Source: Monilinia fructicola (Eukaryota > Ascomycota > Leotiomycetes > Helotiales > Sclerotiniaceae). From it: a stretch of DNA of 64,000 nucleotides. A program made the translations under genes and the position numbers. Under the pieces are notes generated by a model, which was given only the letters and a program-made list of their open reading frames with translations, did not search any database and had not been told where the DNA came from. The first letter of the stretch is position 1, and each line of letters opens with the position of its first letter. The stretch spans positions 613,501 to 677,500 of the forward strand of contig VICG01000003.1 in the NCBI GenBank assembly GCA_008692225.1. The letters are read 5' to 3'. This document shows positions 11,599 through 23,563 of the stretch, piece by piece.

Positions 11599-12205
11599 CC
11601 CCGTTGGAAGACATGGCTCTTTTGTCTATGATCGCTGATCAGCTGTGTTTAGAAAGTTTCATGTTATTTCTACTTGTAACTTCCGTCGCATGTGAAATGA
11701 AGCTTGTATGGTGAGGTTTAGCGACCACTGATGCAAGTCACGATGTCTCGCCGCTGCAGTGAATGCACAGGGGATATGAGTTCGTCCGCAACAGGTTTTG
11801 ATACAACGAAGGTTTCCAAGGTTACCTAGGTAGTACATGTATTCAAGAAGGTACCTAGGTAAGCCCTTGAGAATATTCAATTCTTTTCGTAGTCTTTTGC
11901 ATTGCTCAAGTGTTGATATTAACAAACAATAGGTAACTTTCTAGGCGCCATAACTTTTCCTCGAGTTTTGAATCATGATGGAAGAAGATGTAGTCTCCAC
12001 TGTCGGCAACATCGTTCCTCCACCCAAGAAGCTACCTAGTATACTCACTCCAAGCTACCTCTTCCTCACTTTTTATATTCGGCTTCTAATAGTCGTCTAT
12101 TAAGTCATTAATAGCGGGATATCTCTCGAAATTATGTGTGCCTTGCGCAAACCGATGTATTCCATTGCAGTCCATACGCCATGCTCCGTCCCAAAAGGTC
12201 ATTCA
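11599..12205. other. Intergenic region between coiled-coil gene and CGR1
   Basis: No gene seen. Contains two copies of the palindrome TACCTAGGTA (11823-11832 and 11852-11861) only 29 bases apart, upstream of the coiled-coil gene. Confidence 0.65.
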
Positions 12206-12705
12206 TCATGACTTTAACATCTTGTTCCTCTTCTCTCTTCTCTTTAACCTGTCGACACGCTTTTGATGCATTGTTTGGGCCATTTTCTCGTATCGTTCTC
12301 TCTCCTCCTTGTTGGCGCGCTTTTCCTTGATTTTTGTTATGTGAGCCTATTCCGATCATTAGATTTGTTCAGATGAGATCTCGATTGATAATGACCTGTC
12401 TGGCTGCCTCTTTCTCCTCCTTCATTTCCTTCTCTTTGGCCTTGGTTGCTGCAATTGCCTCATCGTTGGCCTTTCTCTTTTCATAGGAGGTATTTCCAGC
12501 TTTTGGTCGAAAGGCTTTTTTCACAGGGTGCCATTGTTTTCCTGGGTATATCAAATTAGCGACTTGATTTTCCCGTAAGAAGACAAAGGGTATCAATGCA
12601 TGCGAGCGCATACATACCATTCTTGCGCATGCCTTGTGGAACCACGGTTGAGGTTGGAACTGTTGACTCAGTTGCAACAGCGGTAGGGGCGATTCCTGTC
12701 GACAT
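12206..12705 (-). CDS. CGR1: rRNA-processing protein Cgr1
   Basis: Small, highly basic nucleolar protein needed for processing of pre-rRNA for the 60S ribosomal subunit. Three exons fit exactly: 12618-12705, 12396-12541 and 12206-12346, giving 124 residues. Exon 1 encodes [15 protein letters not shown] and ends in RKNG. Exon 2 begins [20 protein letters not shown], the conserved Cgr1 signature, and ends [11 protein letters not shown]. Exon 3 is [18 protein letters not shown] followed by [20 protein letters not shown]. The Lys/Arg/Glu-rich helix filling the second half is typical of the family, and the length is normal. Introns are 76 and 49 nt. The gene is divergent from the ornithine carrier, with 1.76 kb between them. 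Confidence 0.95.
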
Positions 12706-13185
12706 ATTGAATATACCCAATGTGGAACCAACAGTGTGATCAATAATTTAATATGTAAGTATTCGTGTGCGTGTACGTGTGAGTATGAGTATGCGTGTGG
12801 ATGTTGAGGGATTTATTGTTTTGGTGTCTGGTTCTGTTTGTGGTTGCTGATTGCTATGATGGGATGGATGGTCATATACAGGATATCCAAACCTTCCAAA
12901 TGATTTGTAGTCGAATTCTCCAAATTCGGTTGTATGAGCAGGAATCTTTTTTTTCTTCTCGCTTTGCGATAAGCATATTATATACTACGTCGGGAGTTAT
13001 AATTATTTCTTATCAGTTGCTTACTAGTTTATTACGCTAAACCAATTTAGACTCTTGTCTTTCCTCAGGTTCCAAGGTTATTTGAATAATGCCCATACTA
13101 GGTATCTTTGAAGTTTTTAGATTGAGCCATATATTTTGTTTTTCCCTCTTTATTATTATAATTTGATATGATATTTAGGTGATGA

Positions 13186-13410
<225 letters not shown>

Positions 13411-13679
13411 TAAATCCCTAGCTTTTTAGAGAATACAAAAATAAAGTACTCCGTACAGTATGTACAATGTACATACTCCGTACTCCCTCCGTACACTCAC
13501 CATTGGGCAGGGAGCGAAACAAACTTTGTGGAGACAAAGACTCTCCAGGGCTCTCGCAGATTTTCAATCTGATAAAAAAAAGAGGCTCCATTCCCCCACT
13601 TCAAGGTTACTTATGCAGTTAATTCCCTCTCTCCGAAATGACTCCATGACAATGAGGACCTCGGGACCTTACAGTCATT

Positions 13680-13722
13680 TCAGACCTTCAGACCTTCAGA
13701 CCTTCAGACCTTCAGACCTTCA
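13680..13722. repeat. (AGACCTTC)n tandem repeat
   Basis: Five consecutive 8-base units AGACCTTC, followed by degenerate relatives (AGACTTTC, GGGACTTCC). Confidence 0.88.
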
Positions 13723-14466
13723 AGACTTTCTTACTTTGAGACTTTGGGACTTCCATCCATCCCCGGCCATACATTCACACATTCATACGTTCAATTCAGA
13801 CTTTCATACTTTCATACTTTCCCTCCGATGATCTCCTCCACTCTCTTCCTCACTTTACTATAACTCATTGAGACATTACATCCATCACATTACATTACAT
13901 TCCCAAGCCCTCTCTTCTTTCCCTTCTTTTCTTCCAACCAAATTCCTCTACTACGCGATATATCAATTGACTTGGCACATCTCCTTTATTATGTTTACCT
14001 ACCAATGATGCTTGGTTTGCTGAATATCAGTATACCCTCGTCGTTTGTGGGGCACCCTTTTGATTCATAATATTACGAGAAAGTAAGAAACTTTGGGGTA
14101 TAACACATTGTTGGTGGGAACAAACCTGACCACGGCAGACTGCAAATAGATTGATTGCAAACACTCGGATCAACCATACAACCCAACCGTTACTTATTAA
14201 CTTTTGCACATCCTTATTCACTTGCATCTTGGAACAGCAACCTTATCATCCATACACGGCACAAGGAATCGTAAACTCACCGGGTTTCCTCAGCGTATAA
14301 AGGGCCGTTAAAAGCCCCCCTCCCCCCATTCTTCTGAAAGCCAAATCTTCCAATAGTTGGCAGATACTAGAATCCTGATCTGCAACGAGGCAAGCGGATA
14401 ATAACTCATCACATTGTTTGGAACCACATCTCTTCGCCTCGTCAAGAAAGTCACAATTCACTTAGG

Positions 14467-15524
14467 ATGGCAGCAACTATGACCGCAAACTTCACTCCCG
14501 AAAGTCCTGGGAAAGTGGTATCCAAAGGACGAGAGGCTCTGATGAACTCTGTTGAGGATTGTGTTTACGGATCTGTATGTGACATCTACTTGGAATCTCA
14601 AGATAGTAGCTAATGATCGAGTAGATTGCCGGGGTAGCTGGTAAATATATCGAATATCCTTTCGACACGGTAAAAGTCCGACTGCAATCACAGCCTTACC
14701 ATCTTCCTCTGCGATATACAGGGCCTCTCGATTGTTTCAAACAATCGATTCGCAGCGATGGTGTTTTGGGATTATATAGGGGTATTAGTGCCCCACTAGT
14801 TGGAGCAGCCCTCGAGACCAGTAGTCTTTTTTTCTGGGAGCAAGCTAGCAGAGAAGCGCTCCTCAAGGCTGGGATATATAAGAGGGATCAGCCACTTCCT
14901 CTGGAGGCTCTGTGGATGACTGGTGCACTATCCGGCGCACTTACTTCTTTGGTTCTCACGCCTATCGAGTTGGTAAAATGCAAAATACAAGTTCCAGCCG
15001 CCGCTGCAAATAGCTCAGTTCCAGTTGCTGCGAAAACAGTCTCAGCCGTTATCCGTGAGGTTTGGCGCCATCAAGGTATTCGCGGTTTTTGGAATGGTCA
15101 ACTGGGCACCTTAATACGCGAAACGGGTGGGTGTGCGGCCTGGTTCGGTAGTAAGGAGACTGTTACGTCCCTCTTTCGAAAACTGAATGCCAAAAATTCT
15201 CCTCAAACTCCTTCTTCCGTTCTAGCTACTGAACCAGCACCTCTACCTTTCTGGCAACAAGCTCTCGCGGGCGCCTCAGCAGGCATGTCTTATAATTTTC
15301 TCTTCTTTCCCGCGGACACAATTAAATCCCGCATGCAAACCGCCTCTACCTCATCTACAGCACCGCGCATAACATTCATGCAAGAAGGCGCTCTTCTTTG
15401 GAAACAGCATGGCCTAAGGGGCATGTATCGAGGTTGCGGTATTACAGTCATGCGGTCAGCACCTAGCTCCGCTTTCATATTCATAATTTACGACGGATTG
15501 AAGAGCCGTTTCCATCTTTCCTGA
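14467..15524 (+). CDS. ORT1: Mitochondrial ornithine carrier (Ort1/Arg11 type)
   Basis: Member of the mitochondrial carrier family, most like the fungal ornithine/basic amino acid exchangers (yeast Ort1/Arg11, Neurospora arg-13). These export matrix ornithine for cytosolic arginine synthesis. Two exons, 14467-14574 and 14625-15524, give 335 residues. All three tandem carrier repeats carry the signature PxD/Exx[12 protein letters not shown] (from about residue 55), [10 protein letters not shown] (middle) and [10 protein letters not shown] (third). The start gives a short leader ([16 protein letters not shown]) before the first helix, as in orthologues, and the splice joins VYGS to [15 protein letters not shown]. 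Inner mitochondrial membrane location follows from the family. The substrate is inferred from overall similarity; related carriers for carnitine or basic amino acids are the alternative. Confidence 0.9.
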
Positions 15525-16349
15525 CCATCATTTCCTATTTGATCACTTACAGCACGGCATCCGTGTATATAGAATTGGGACTTTTTTTTCCATTGGACAT
15601 GCTAGAAAAAAAACAACTCGGGTCTTTTTTTCGGTTAGGAAATCATTGGGGATGGGCGTTGAAGGGGCGTTCTTGGATATCATAGATTAGTTGACTCGCT
15701 TGGTTGCTTACTCATTCGGTTGAGTTGGAAAGAAAGGATGAGATCAGACGAATCCCTCATGGGGTACGAAGGATTCGAAAGGGGTCAGCTTAGCGTTGCA
15801 TTTATAGACGAGATGGTTTGGAATCAATGGACTATAACTATTATTACAGCGAGACGGATAATATACCATACTTTGAGCAATTTGATTCAAATACCATCGG
15901 ATGATGAAAGTATTGATATGGATTTGCTTGACCTGCACAGGTGTTCACTGTAACACAGGTATAGATGGTACATGAGTGGATCGTTCTGTCTTGGTGTGCT
16001 TCTTGAGCAGGAGAACAGAAACCCTAGATCTCGGGGTAAACATGCTCGCACGGTAGACTTGGTTGTATTGCAGGGCAAGTAAGCATGGCGTAATTAAAAC
16101 ACGTGGTACAATATCTGATAGCAACACAACGCAACGCAATCAAATCCAATCCCGCATGCACAAACATACTCGTGACTCCCAGCTTGGTTTTCACCCCGCG
16201 CCTCCCCATGCCAGTACTCCCACATCCATCTCCCTTGCCCTTGGGGGGCCCAAGGCAGCGGCCCGGGCCCTGTGAGTCGAGTGCGGCCGTCCGCTTTCCG
16301 CTTTCCGCCTTCCGCACTTCACGAGACGGTATACGGTGTGGGTTTTCCT
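15525..16349. other. Convergent intergenic region
   Basis: Between the 3' ends of the ornithine carrier and the TspO gene. Both 3' UTRs should lie here; no further gene is seen. Confidence 0.65.
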
Positions 16350-17186
16350 CTACTCGTCCTTTTCGTCGACGTACTTGGTCTTCTTGTCCTCGGGGCTCTT
16401 CTCGACTTCCTTGTCGCTGAGGTTCCAGTCGTTGAGGTATCCGACTCCGGCGCTCAGGTAGGTGGCGAAGCCGAGCCAGCCGAGGTAGGGGGCGAGTGCC
16501 CATGCGGCGACGGAGTCGACTTGGGCCCAGGTGTAGGTTAGGTAGGAGACGGTGCCGGTGAGGGCGACGATGTCGATGGTGGCGAGGATGGGTCGCTTGA
16601 GGGCGAAGAAGAGGGGGGTCCAGATGAGGTTTAGGCCGAGTCTGGAGGGGGGGGGGGATTAGCTGGGAGGAGGGGATTGGGGGGCGGGGGAGGATTGAGA
16701 TGGCCTACTGGATGGTATAGAGGGTTGCGCCATGTTTGGTGAGGAGGTGTTTTTTCGGTGGAGGCGAGAGGGGATAGTCCGGTGGAGTATGCGCGGTAGG
16801 CAGAGTATCCCATGAGACTGTAGAGCAGGGTCCAGGCGGGACCGAAGACATATGGGGGAGGACGGAAAGGAGGCTGTTTAAGGGCCATGTAGGTCTTTTG
16901 GGTTTTTTTCGCTGCGATGCGTGTTAGTCTTTGGTTTGCGGGACGGGCAGATTGTCGCTCATTGCATGGCGTCTCGTTGAGCTTGCACGAGGAAGAGGAG
17001 GGGTGCGCCTCCTCATCGTGAACGAGGTCGACGAAGATCCGCGAATGGTGAAACGGTAAAGGGTAGATACATACGACTAACGGCGAAACCCACAGCGGTT
17101 CCAAGAGTAACGGGGAGTAAGATTGAAGCGGTTGGATTGGCAAATATGGCTGCCGGCAGCGTTAAGCTGGGAATGAAGGTCGTCAT
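16350..17186 (-). CDS. tspO: TspO/MBR family membrane protein (one-base frame break)
   Basis: Homologue of the translocator protein (peripheral benzodiazepine receptor), a five-helix membrane protein that binds porphyrins and sterol-like ligands. Exons are 17075-17186, 16709-16911 and 16350-16641, giving about 201 residues. The hallmark motif is clear: ALKQPPFRPPPYVFGPAW followed by TLLYSLMGYSAYRAY. The third exon supplies LGLNLIWTPLFFALKRP and TWAQVDSVAAWALAPYLGW, the conserved last helices. A charged tail (EVEKSPEDKKTKYVDEKDE) ends the protein. In exon 2 the frame changes after STEK: the conserved LLTKHGATLYTIQ lies in the next frame, so one T too many in the T6 run near 16750-16756 (A6 in the gene) is the likely cause. 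The first intron, 163 nt, has a canonical GTATGT donor and a GCAG acceptor. In fungi the protein is expected in mitochondrial or ER membranes. Confidence 0.88.
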
Positions 17187-19207
17187 TGTGGAGGGTGGGT
17201 GGATGGAGATTCTAATGGATGAGTTAGAATATTATTAGTAGCAACTGCTGTACATATAATGGGAGGTAGAGTAGAGGTCGAGTGCAATCCCTTTATATCT
17301 ATCCTTTGGTATGTGGATACGTGGAATATATCAGCTCATCCCCTCAATGACGTACGTACTCGTTACTCTTATGCAAAACCTTAGTAAGTATTACTGCAAG
17401 ACTGTACTTGCAAGATTACCTTTGAGGTGGAGTGGGAAGCTCCAGGGCTTTGAGACCTCGGTTTGCTTGAGGAAATTGATTGATTGTACTTATGGATTCT
17501 TAGGTTACCTAGGTAGGCACTTATTGATCTGTGTTATAATCCGTCTCTGAACAATATATAACCAAATGTTATATTATCTCTCTACGTGATAGATATATAA
17601 AATGATTAAGAAGAAAGATTAAGAAGAGAGCCGAGAGTTTAATAGAATGATATAGCTAGGTAATATATAGATAGAGTATAGTATCTAGCGAGACATCTTT
17701 TTATTTATTTAAACAGGCTTTGTTCTTTATTAGTTATTATTATAAATAAGATATATATATAGTCACTTTTTATTTTTATTTTCTATATTATTTTCTATTT
17801 TATTTTTTATTTTATTTTCTATTTTATCTTCTATTTTATTTTCTATTTTATTTTCTATTTTATTTTTCTATTTTATTTTCTATTTTATTTTCTATTTATT
17901 TTCTATTTTATAAAGTAGATATAGACTTTAAATATAACATTTCTATTGAAAGATATTTAATTCTATCTTATATCTTATATACTTCAAATTAATACGAAAT
18001 ATATATAGTATAAATAGATGTAAGAAACTGCTTTAAGCAAAGTCGATAATTCTTAGAATCAAATTAATTTAATGTAATTGGCTCTAGGACTTTTCTTTTA
18101 CCTTGATTCCCTGTTATGTCAATTAAGTTTTGAGCTAGAAAGCTCGTTGATTGGCTGTGATATTAGTCATCATGGCCTTCCCATCCATCTATCTTGCAAG
18201 CTCAAAGCCAATCATGAATCACAACCATCATATCATTTTCTCAACCGAATCAAACTAAACCATATTTGCATCTCCAGCCACTCCACCTGCCGCTATTCTG
18301 ACCACGCTAGTCTACAACTGTCGAAGCTGCACTTGGACTGTGCTGCTCACACTATCGATCAAATAGGCAAAGTTCTATCGACACGACTACTGTAGTAAGC
18401 ATGTCTGGAAGTGCAAGAGCTCCCTTTGACAACCCAGAACTCCATTTCAATCCTCCGACCATTAATCAACAACATCTATCCAATGTTAATCATTTGCTAG
18501 AGGAGGTTTCTCATTCAAAACAACAAAAGTTCCTCATATCTGAATCTTGTTCGTCAGTCCTATTCTTCTATTCTTCTTACAAAATCTTGTCCTTTGAAAC
18601 ACCTCACATCCATCCATCCAGACATACATACATATACCCTTTTTCTGCACATCATTGCGATAATACACGCACAATAACATGACCGTTGCTTTTCTTCTAT
18701 CTTGAATTGGTTATTCAAAATCAATCTTGAAATCAATCATATCATTATCCCATCAAGATCGCATCTTCATATCCATATATCTCTATCCATATCTATATCT
18801 ATATTCATATCCATCAACAACAACAACAAGCTGTCGTCGTTTTTTACCTGCCATTTATAAGGCACTGAACCTTTTTTACTCCTCTTTTCTCTACTCTGCC
18901 TCTTGTCTTCTCCCTGTTGATATCGCAATTATACCCCCTCCCCAAATTCTGAATATAGCCTTCTTGCTTCTTTTAACCTTTTTTTGAGCAATCCTCTAAC
19001 GGGCAATCATGTTATCAAACAGCAGTAGTGTCGTTGTCATCACCTCCCGACAATCGACAGGTGTCACTTGACAATCGCAATCGACGAAAACCGACTTCAT
19101 ATATCGACTTCGTTCAAAGAGTCTTTAACAACGAAACTGTCCTACCAGAACGTCCGATCGGTCCAGTACCTGAATATCGAAAGAAAGGCAGCTTGCGCGG
19201 TTACATT
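17187..19207. other. 2 kb divergent intergenic region with AT-rich core
   Basis: Separates TspO (-) from ARS2 (+). It holds one TACCTAGGTA copy (17516-17525), an AT-rich low-complexity island, and then pyrimidine-rich sequence from about 18060 that probably includes the long ARS2 leader. An 18-20-codon upstream frame starts at ATG 19009. No gene is supportable. Confidence 0.6.
17540..18060. repeat. AT-rich low-complexity island with (TTTTCTATTTTA)n tract
   Basis: About 0.5 kb of very AT-rich DNA. The centre (about 17765-17910) is a tandem array of TTTTCTATTTTA-like units. The flanks are TA-rich without recognisable coding remnants. It could be a strongly mutated (RIP-affected) element or simply expanded low-complexity DNA; I cannot tell which. 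Confidence 0.7.
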
Positions 19208-22200
19208 ATGGACGGTTACGGAAGTTACGGCAGAGAGCCACCGCTCGCTCGGTCACCAACCGAAAGAACAAATTGGGCCGGACGTTCTAGTGATGATGGC
19301 TTCAGAGGTATGAAGAATGAACGCGACGATGGCTTCAGAGGCATCAAAAATGACCGCGACCGTGAATCGTTTTACCGTGGTAGATCTCCTGGTACGTCGC
19401 ATTCTATCACTTTCATCATTTCACCTTTCAACCTTTAATCTTCGGAAAGCGAATGCGAAGTGTGCAATCATAATCTTGAAAATATTTTCCCTCATCAGCT
19501 TGGTTGTCACGCTGCACCCCCTGTATAATGAGGCAGTTCCTGGGCTAGTATTCGCGTTTTTTTACCTTACTCTTAGACTTACATGATTATCGTTTTAGTT
19601 GGCGGCGACAGGCAACGACGAAATACACGCGAACGCGTCCGCTCTAGATCTCCAATTGATCGCTATGATTCTGGTGGTAGAACAAGAGATAGAGATGACT
19701 ACAGATCATCAAGGGATCGCGAGGATCGAAGACGACTTGCTTCACCTGCTCCACCCAACATTGATCGATATGTGCCCGGTCAGGATTCTAGTGCTCCTCC
19801 ACCAATCACTGTTAATCCACTTGCGGATCCAGTTATCTTGCCCTTCCAAGTAGGCTTTTCGTACTATGGGGAGTGGTGGCGTACGAATGAGAAGATCAAG
19901 GAGGAAAAGGAGCGTGCTAGATCTGGAAAGCGTGGTGAAATCTTCAGACCTCGGGAAGAAGATCGTGATGCCGAGAAGGCTCGCATCCAGGTTGCTTATG
20001 ATGCATACAAAGAAGAGCTTCAAGCTAGGATGGCGCGCACATTTGTGCAGGAGCACAAAGGAGAACAGTGGTTTATGGAGAGATACGTACCTGAGCTGCG
20101 AGATTCCTTGCGTCAACAAGTAAATGAGTTCCGTCGCGGTAATTATAGCCAATGGGAGCAAGATCTCGAATCTGGAACTTTCGATGAATACTCTTTGGAG
20201 GGCATCCCTAAGAGCGAGAGCAATGGTACCGGCGGTGTTATTGAAAAAGAAGAAGGAGAGACAACTGCCGCCAATGAGGTTCTGGGTGTTGGTGACTTGG
20301 TTCCCTCTAGAGGTGGTGATATTCGAGACGAGAACGCTTTCCAGCCTACGTTACTTATCAAGACGATTGCACCGCATGTTAGTCGTGCAAATCTCGAAGC
20401 TTTCTGTAAGGAGCACTTGGGCGAGGATGAAGGTGGTTTCAAGTGGCTTAGTTTGAGTGATCCAAACCCAAGCAAGCGCTACCATAGAATTGGCTGGGTT
20501 ATGCTCCATCCCGCTCCCGATTCGGTTCCTATTCTTGATCGACCTGAAATCAAGGACGATGAAGATGACGTGCCAGCAGAACCACCAGCTCCAATCACCA
20601 CTGCTCAAAAGGCACTTGAGGCTATCAATGGAAAGACCGTTAAGGATGAGGTTAGAGGAGACTTCACTTGCCATGTTGGTGTTCATGTACCGCCAAGTCT
20701 TCCACGCAAAAAGGCACTTTGGGATTTGTTCTCAGCCCCTGAACGTATCGAGAAGGATCTTGATTTGGCCACCCGCCTTGTCAGCAAATTCGAAGAAGAT
20801 TTTGGTTCTGACTTCAATGCTGTCTTGAAGATTGAGGAAAAGGTCGACGAGTTGAAGAATCAAGGACTTCTCCAACCACCAGTCACAGCCGGTACCACCA
20901 AGAAAAACAAGAAAAACAAGAACGGACTTGGTCTTGACGAAGCAATGGACGAAGGTGAAGAATTCGATGAGATCGAGGAAGGCGAGGAAGAAGAGGAAGG
21001 TGCTTTCGATTTTGATGATGTTGACGATGAAGACCTTCTTGTCAAGAAGAAGCAGCTTGATCTTATGGTTGAGTACTTACGACGCGTCTTCAGCTTCTGC
21101 TTCTTCTGTGTTTTCGAAAGTGACTCGATTCATGAGCTCACCCGAAAATGCCCTGGCGGCCATCTCAGACGACCACGTAACACTCTTACCACATCGGCCA
21201 AAGCGGCTGCTCGCGCTAGTGCTTTGGGTGACCCATTCCCTGGAAAGAAACCCATTGAAGATAAAATGGACTTGGATCCCCTCTCTCCAGATGGGGAGCG
21301 CAAATTCCCTCGTAACAATGTTTCAAAGTCAGAACAACAACTCCAACGCGCTTTCAATTGGGTCAGAACATTTGAGGAGAAGATTATGCAAATACTTGAT
21401 CCAGACAATGTTGATGTGCGAAGATTGGGTGGTAAACCGACTGAAGATGCTCTAAAGGAGGAGTTGGTCAAATATGTGAAGCAAGAAGATGACCACAAAT
21501 TCAGATGTAGGGTTCCAGAATGCACCAAATTATTCAAGGAAGAACACTTCTGGAAGAAGCATGTCGAAAAGAGACATCCTGAGTGGCTTGAAAGCATCAA
21601 GAGTGACGTAAGTTATTCATACCCTCTTCAACGATTAAATCTAATATGTGTGTAGTTTGATCTTGTCAATACTTATGTTCTCGATCCTGCGCATATTGCT
21701 CCATCAAGGTCCGATGCCAATAGCAATGGTCATTTCCCTCCAGCCAACGGTCATATGCCAGCGGGCACTCCACGTGGTTTCAATCTTCAAAACTTTGGAT
21801 TGAACGGACTCAACACTATGCAAGGCTTTCCTCCACCAACCGGATTCCCACCCTTCCTTGCAGGACATGCTGTTCAATCACCCATGGGCTGGAGCGGTGG
21901 TTCTGAGAATCGTGGTCCTGGTCCTATCAGAAGAGGTGCTGGTCGATACCAAAACAACAATCGAACTGGTCCTTATGATCGCCGACCCAACCAAAATCGT
22001 TGGGATCCAAATGCTGGTAGATTAAGTCCTCCTGGTAACAGCACAAAGCCACCACACCGTGGTTCGGTAGCTAGTAGCGGTAACCGATGGAGTGATGGAG
22101 CAGCTCCTGGCAGTACAACTGTTGGACCTCGGGAAGCAACAGCTGGCAGAAGTTTAAAGTCTTACGAAGATCTTGATGCTGTTGCCGGATCTGGATCTGG

Positions 22201-22216
22201 AGAACTCAATTACTAA
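19208..22216 (+). CDS. ARS2: ARS2/SERRATE homologue, nuclear RNA-processing factor
   Basis: Homologue of metazoan ARS2, plant SERRATE and fission yeast Pir2, which link the nuclear cap-binding complex to RNA processing and decay. Exons 19208-19391, 19599-21607 and 21656-22216 give 917 residues. ATG 19208 (MDGYGSYGREPP) is the first in-frame Met; the frame is open further up but has no ATG. Order: Arg/Asp/Ser-rich N-terminus (RRNTRERVRSRSPIDRYD); SERRATE/Ars2 N-terminal helical domain (VGFSYYGEWWRTNEKIKEEK to LRQQVNEFRRGNYSQWEQ); a middle RNA-recognition-like region; an acidic stretch (EGEEFDEIEEGEEEEEGAF); the conserved LDLMVEYLRRVFSFCFFC core; and a C2H2-like finger (CRVPECTKLF, then FWKKHVEKRHPEW). 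The tail is Gly/Pro/Asn/Arg-rich and low complexity. All landmarks occur in family order, so the assignment is secure. Confidence 0.93.
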
Positions 22217-23563
22217 GTCCTAGGCAGGTTGCAGGGGGGCGGAGGGGGGGGGGAGAAGAAATTGACGCTAGATAGACTTGCGGTAAAACAGTTGCCACAA
22301 GCAAGTTGAGTGGGAATGATGAGAAAAGCGGTAGTGGGAAGAGGCAGTGTGCTTTTACCTTCAAAATTCTCCTTTTGGCGTTCAAACACAATTTGTGTAG
22401 GAGATGTTTGCTTTGAACCTTTTTAGGTTTTTCTTTCTTTTGCTGGGTTTTCTTTTGCTTATTTGTTACCTTCGATGTATACTAAAGCACGGAATTGACC
22501 TTTTCGTAACCTTGTATTCTTCAACTTTAATGAAATAAATCTGCAATAATGTTGGGTCCACGGGTAGTCTTGATAAAAGTAGATTCTTCCTAGTCTGATG
22601 AGCTAGCCTCCAAATCCGTTACATGTCGTGTGAGCTCTAGAATTGAGGGTGATCGAACATTCATTCATTCATTTATTCCATCATTTATTTATGGCCTTAA
22701 GCCGAATCATAAGAACGAATTTATTGGGTTGGTCAGTCAGACCTTTATGAGGATATGATACCATACCCGTTTGATCTTATTATTGTATGGATACCTGCCT
22801 AGGTAGGTATCCGGAGGTAGTAATTTGTTAGGATTAGATAGGTGGGATGGGATGGATGGGATTACAATATTTGATTTGCGGCACAGCACAACTACCTGGG
22901 ATAGTAATGAGGGAAATGTTGAATGAGTGAGGAGTGAGGAGTGAAGAGTGAGGAGTGAGGAGTGAGGAGTGAGGAGTGAGGAGTGAGGAGTGAGGAGTGA
23001 GGAGTGAGGAGTGAGGAATGCAGGTGAGGAGGATACGGAGTAGATAGATAGATATGGGTAGTAGGTATACTACCTAGGTAGTATTGAAAGTTCGCATACC
23101 TACCTAGGTAGGCAAGGTATCGGTGTATATATCTGTGTGTGTGTGTACCTATCCAATGCTACCTCCTACCTACCTGACTACTAGAACTATGTGGTTTCCA
23201 CCATACCACGTGATCAAAATGTCTGTATCCAAACAAATCAGGTCTAGCGTCCTTCATATTACCCTTTCGAGTCAGTTGATGCCACATATCTCAGGTTCTA
23301 ACCCCTGAAATTCCTACACCGCCGCGTTATCTGCCACCAATGCGAGCCCCACATTCAAAATCAACAAGATGAATTCGTCGAATTTGAACAGTTGCCAGCA
23401 AATCCACTCTTTCACACACACCAACCCCAAAATAAACCCAGCCAGCAGCATTGACTGAGAGAGCGTGAAGGGAACATCACATCTTTTTGCCATAGCTCAT
23501 CGTCGACTTCAATTCATTCTCCCTCTCTCTCTCCCCCATATACTTCACAAGGCGTAATTCAAG
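22217..23563. other. Intergenic region between ARS2 and alpha-tubulin
   Basis: Carries the ARS2 3' UTR, a 7-base minisatellite (22925-23018), a TACGGAGTA motif (23034-23042) and two TACCTAGGTA copies (23071-23080, 23101-23110). The last 150 bases, pyrimidine-rich, are the presumed tubulin promoter and leader. Confidence 0.75.
22925..23018. repeat. (GAGGAGT)n minisatellite
   Basis: Thirteen or so copies of the 7-base unit GAGTGAG/GAGGAGT, nearly perfect, with one GAAGAGT variant near the start. Confidence 0.92.

Noticed and set aside
11517..11614. Start at ATG 11614 with a 72-nt GTATGT-AAG intron for the coiled-coil gene
   Set aside because: The splice leaves the wrong phase relative to the histidine tract. 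The ATG at 11598 with a 52-nt intron fits and was preferred, with low confidence.
14246..14461. 71-codon minus-strand frame ending beside the ornithine carrier start
   Set aside because: It begins with GTG rather than ATG, lies only six bases from the carrier's start codon in opposite orientation, and shows no family motif. A possible GTGAGT donor at its end leads to no convincing second exon.
18401..18682. 93-codon plus-strand frame upstream of ARS2
   Set aside because: Starts plausibly (MSGSARAPFDNPEL) but becomes low-complexity Ser/His/Tyr from pyrimidine-rich DNA. More likely part of the leader or non-coding.
22925..23018. Regular tandem repeat considered as a CRISPR-like array
   Set aside because: Units are contiguous with no unique spacers, and the genome is eukaryotic. 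It is a minisatellite.
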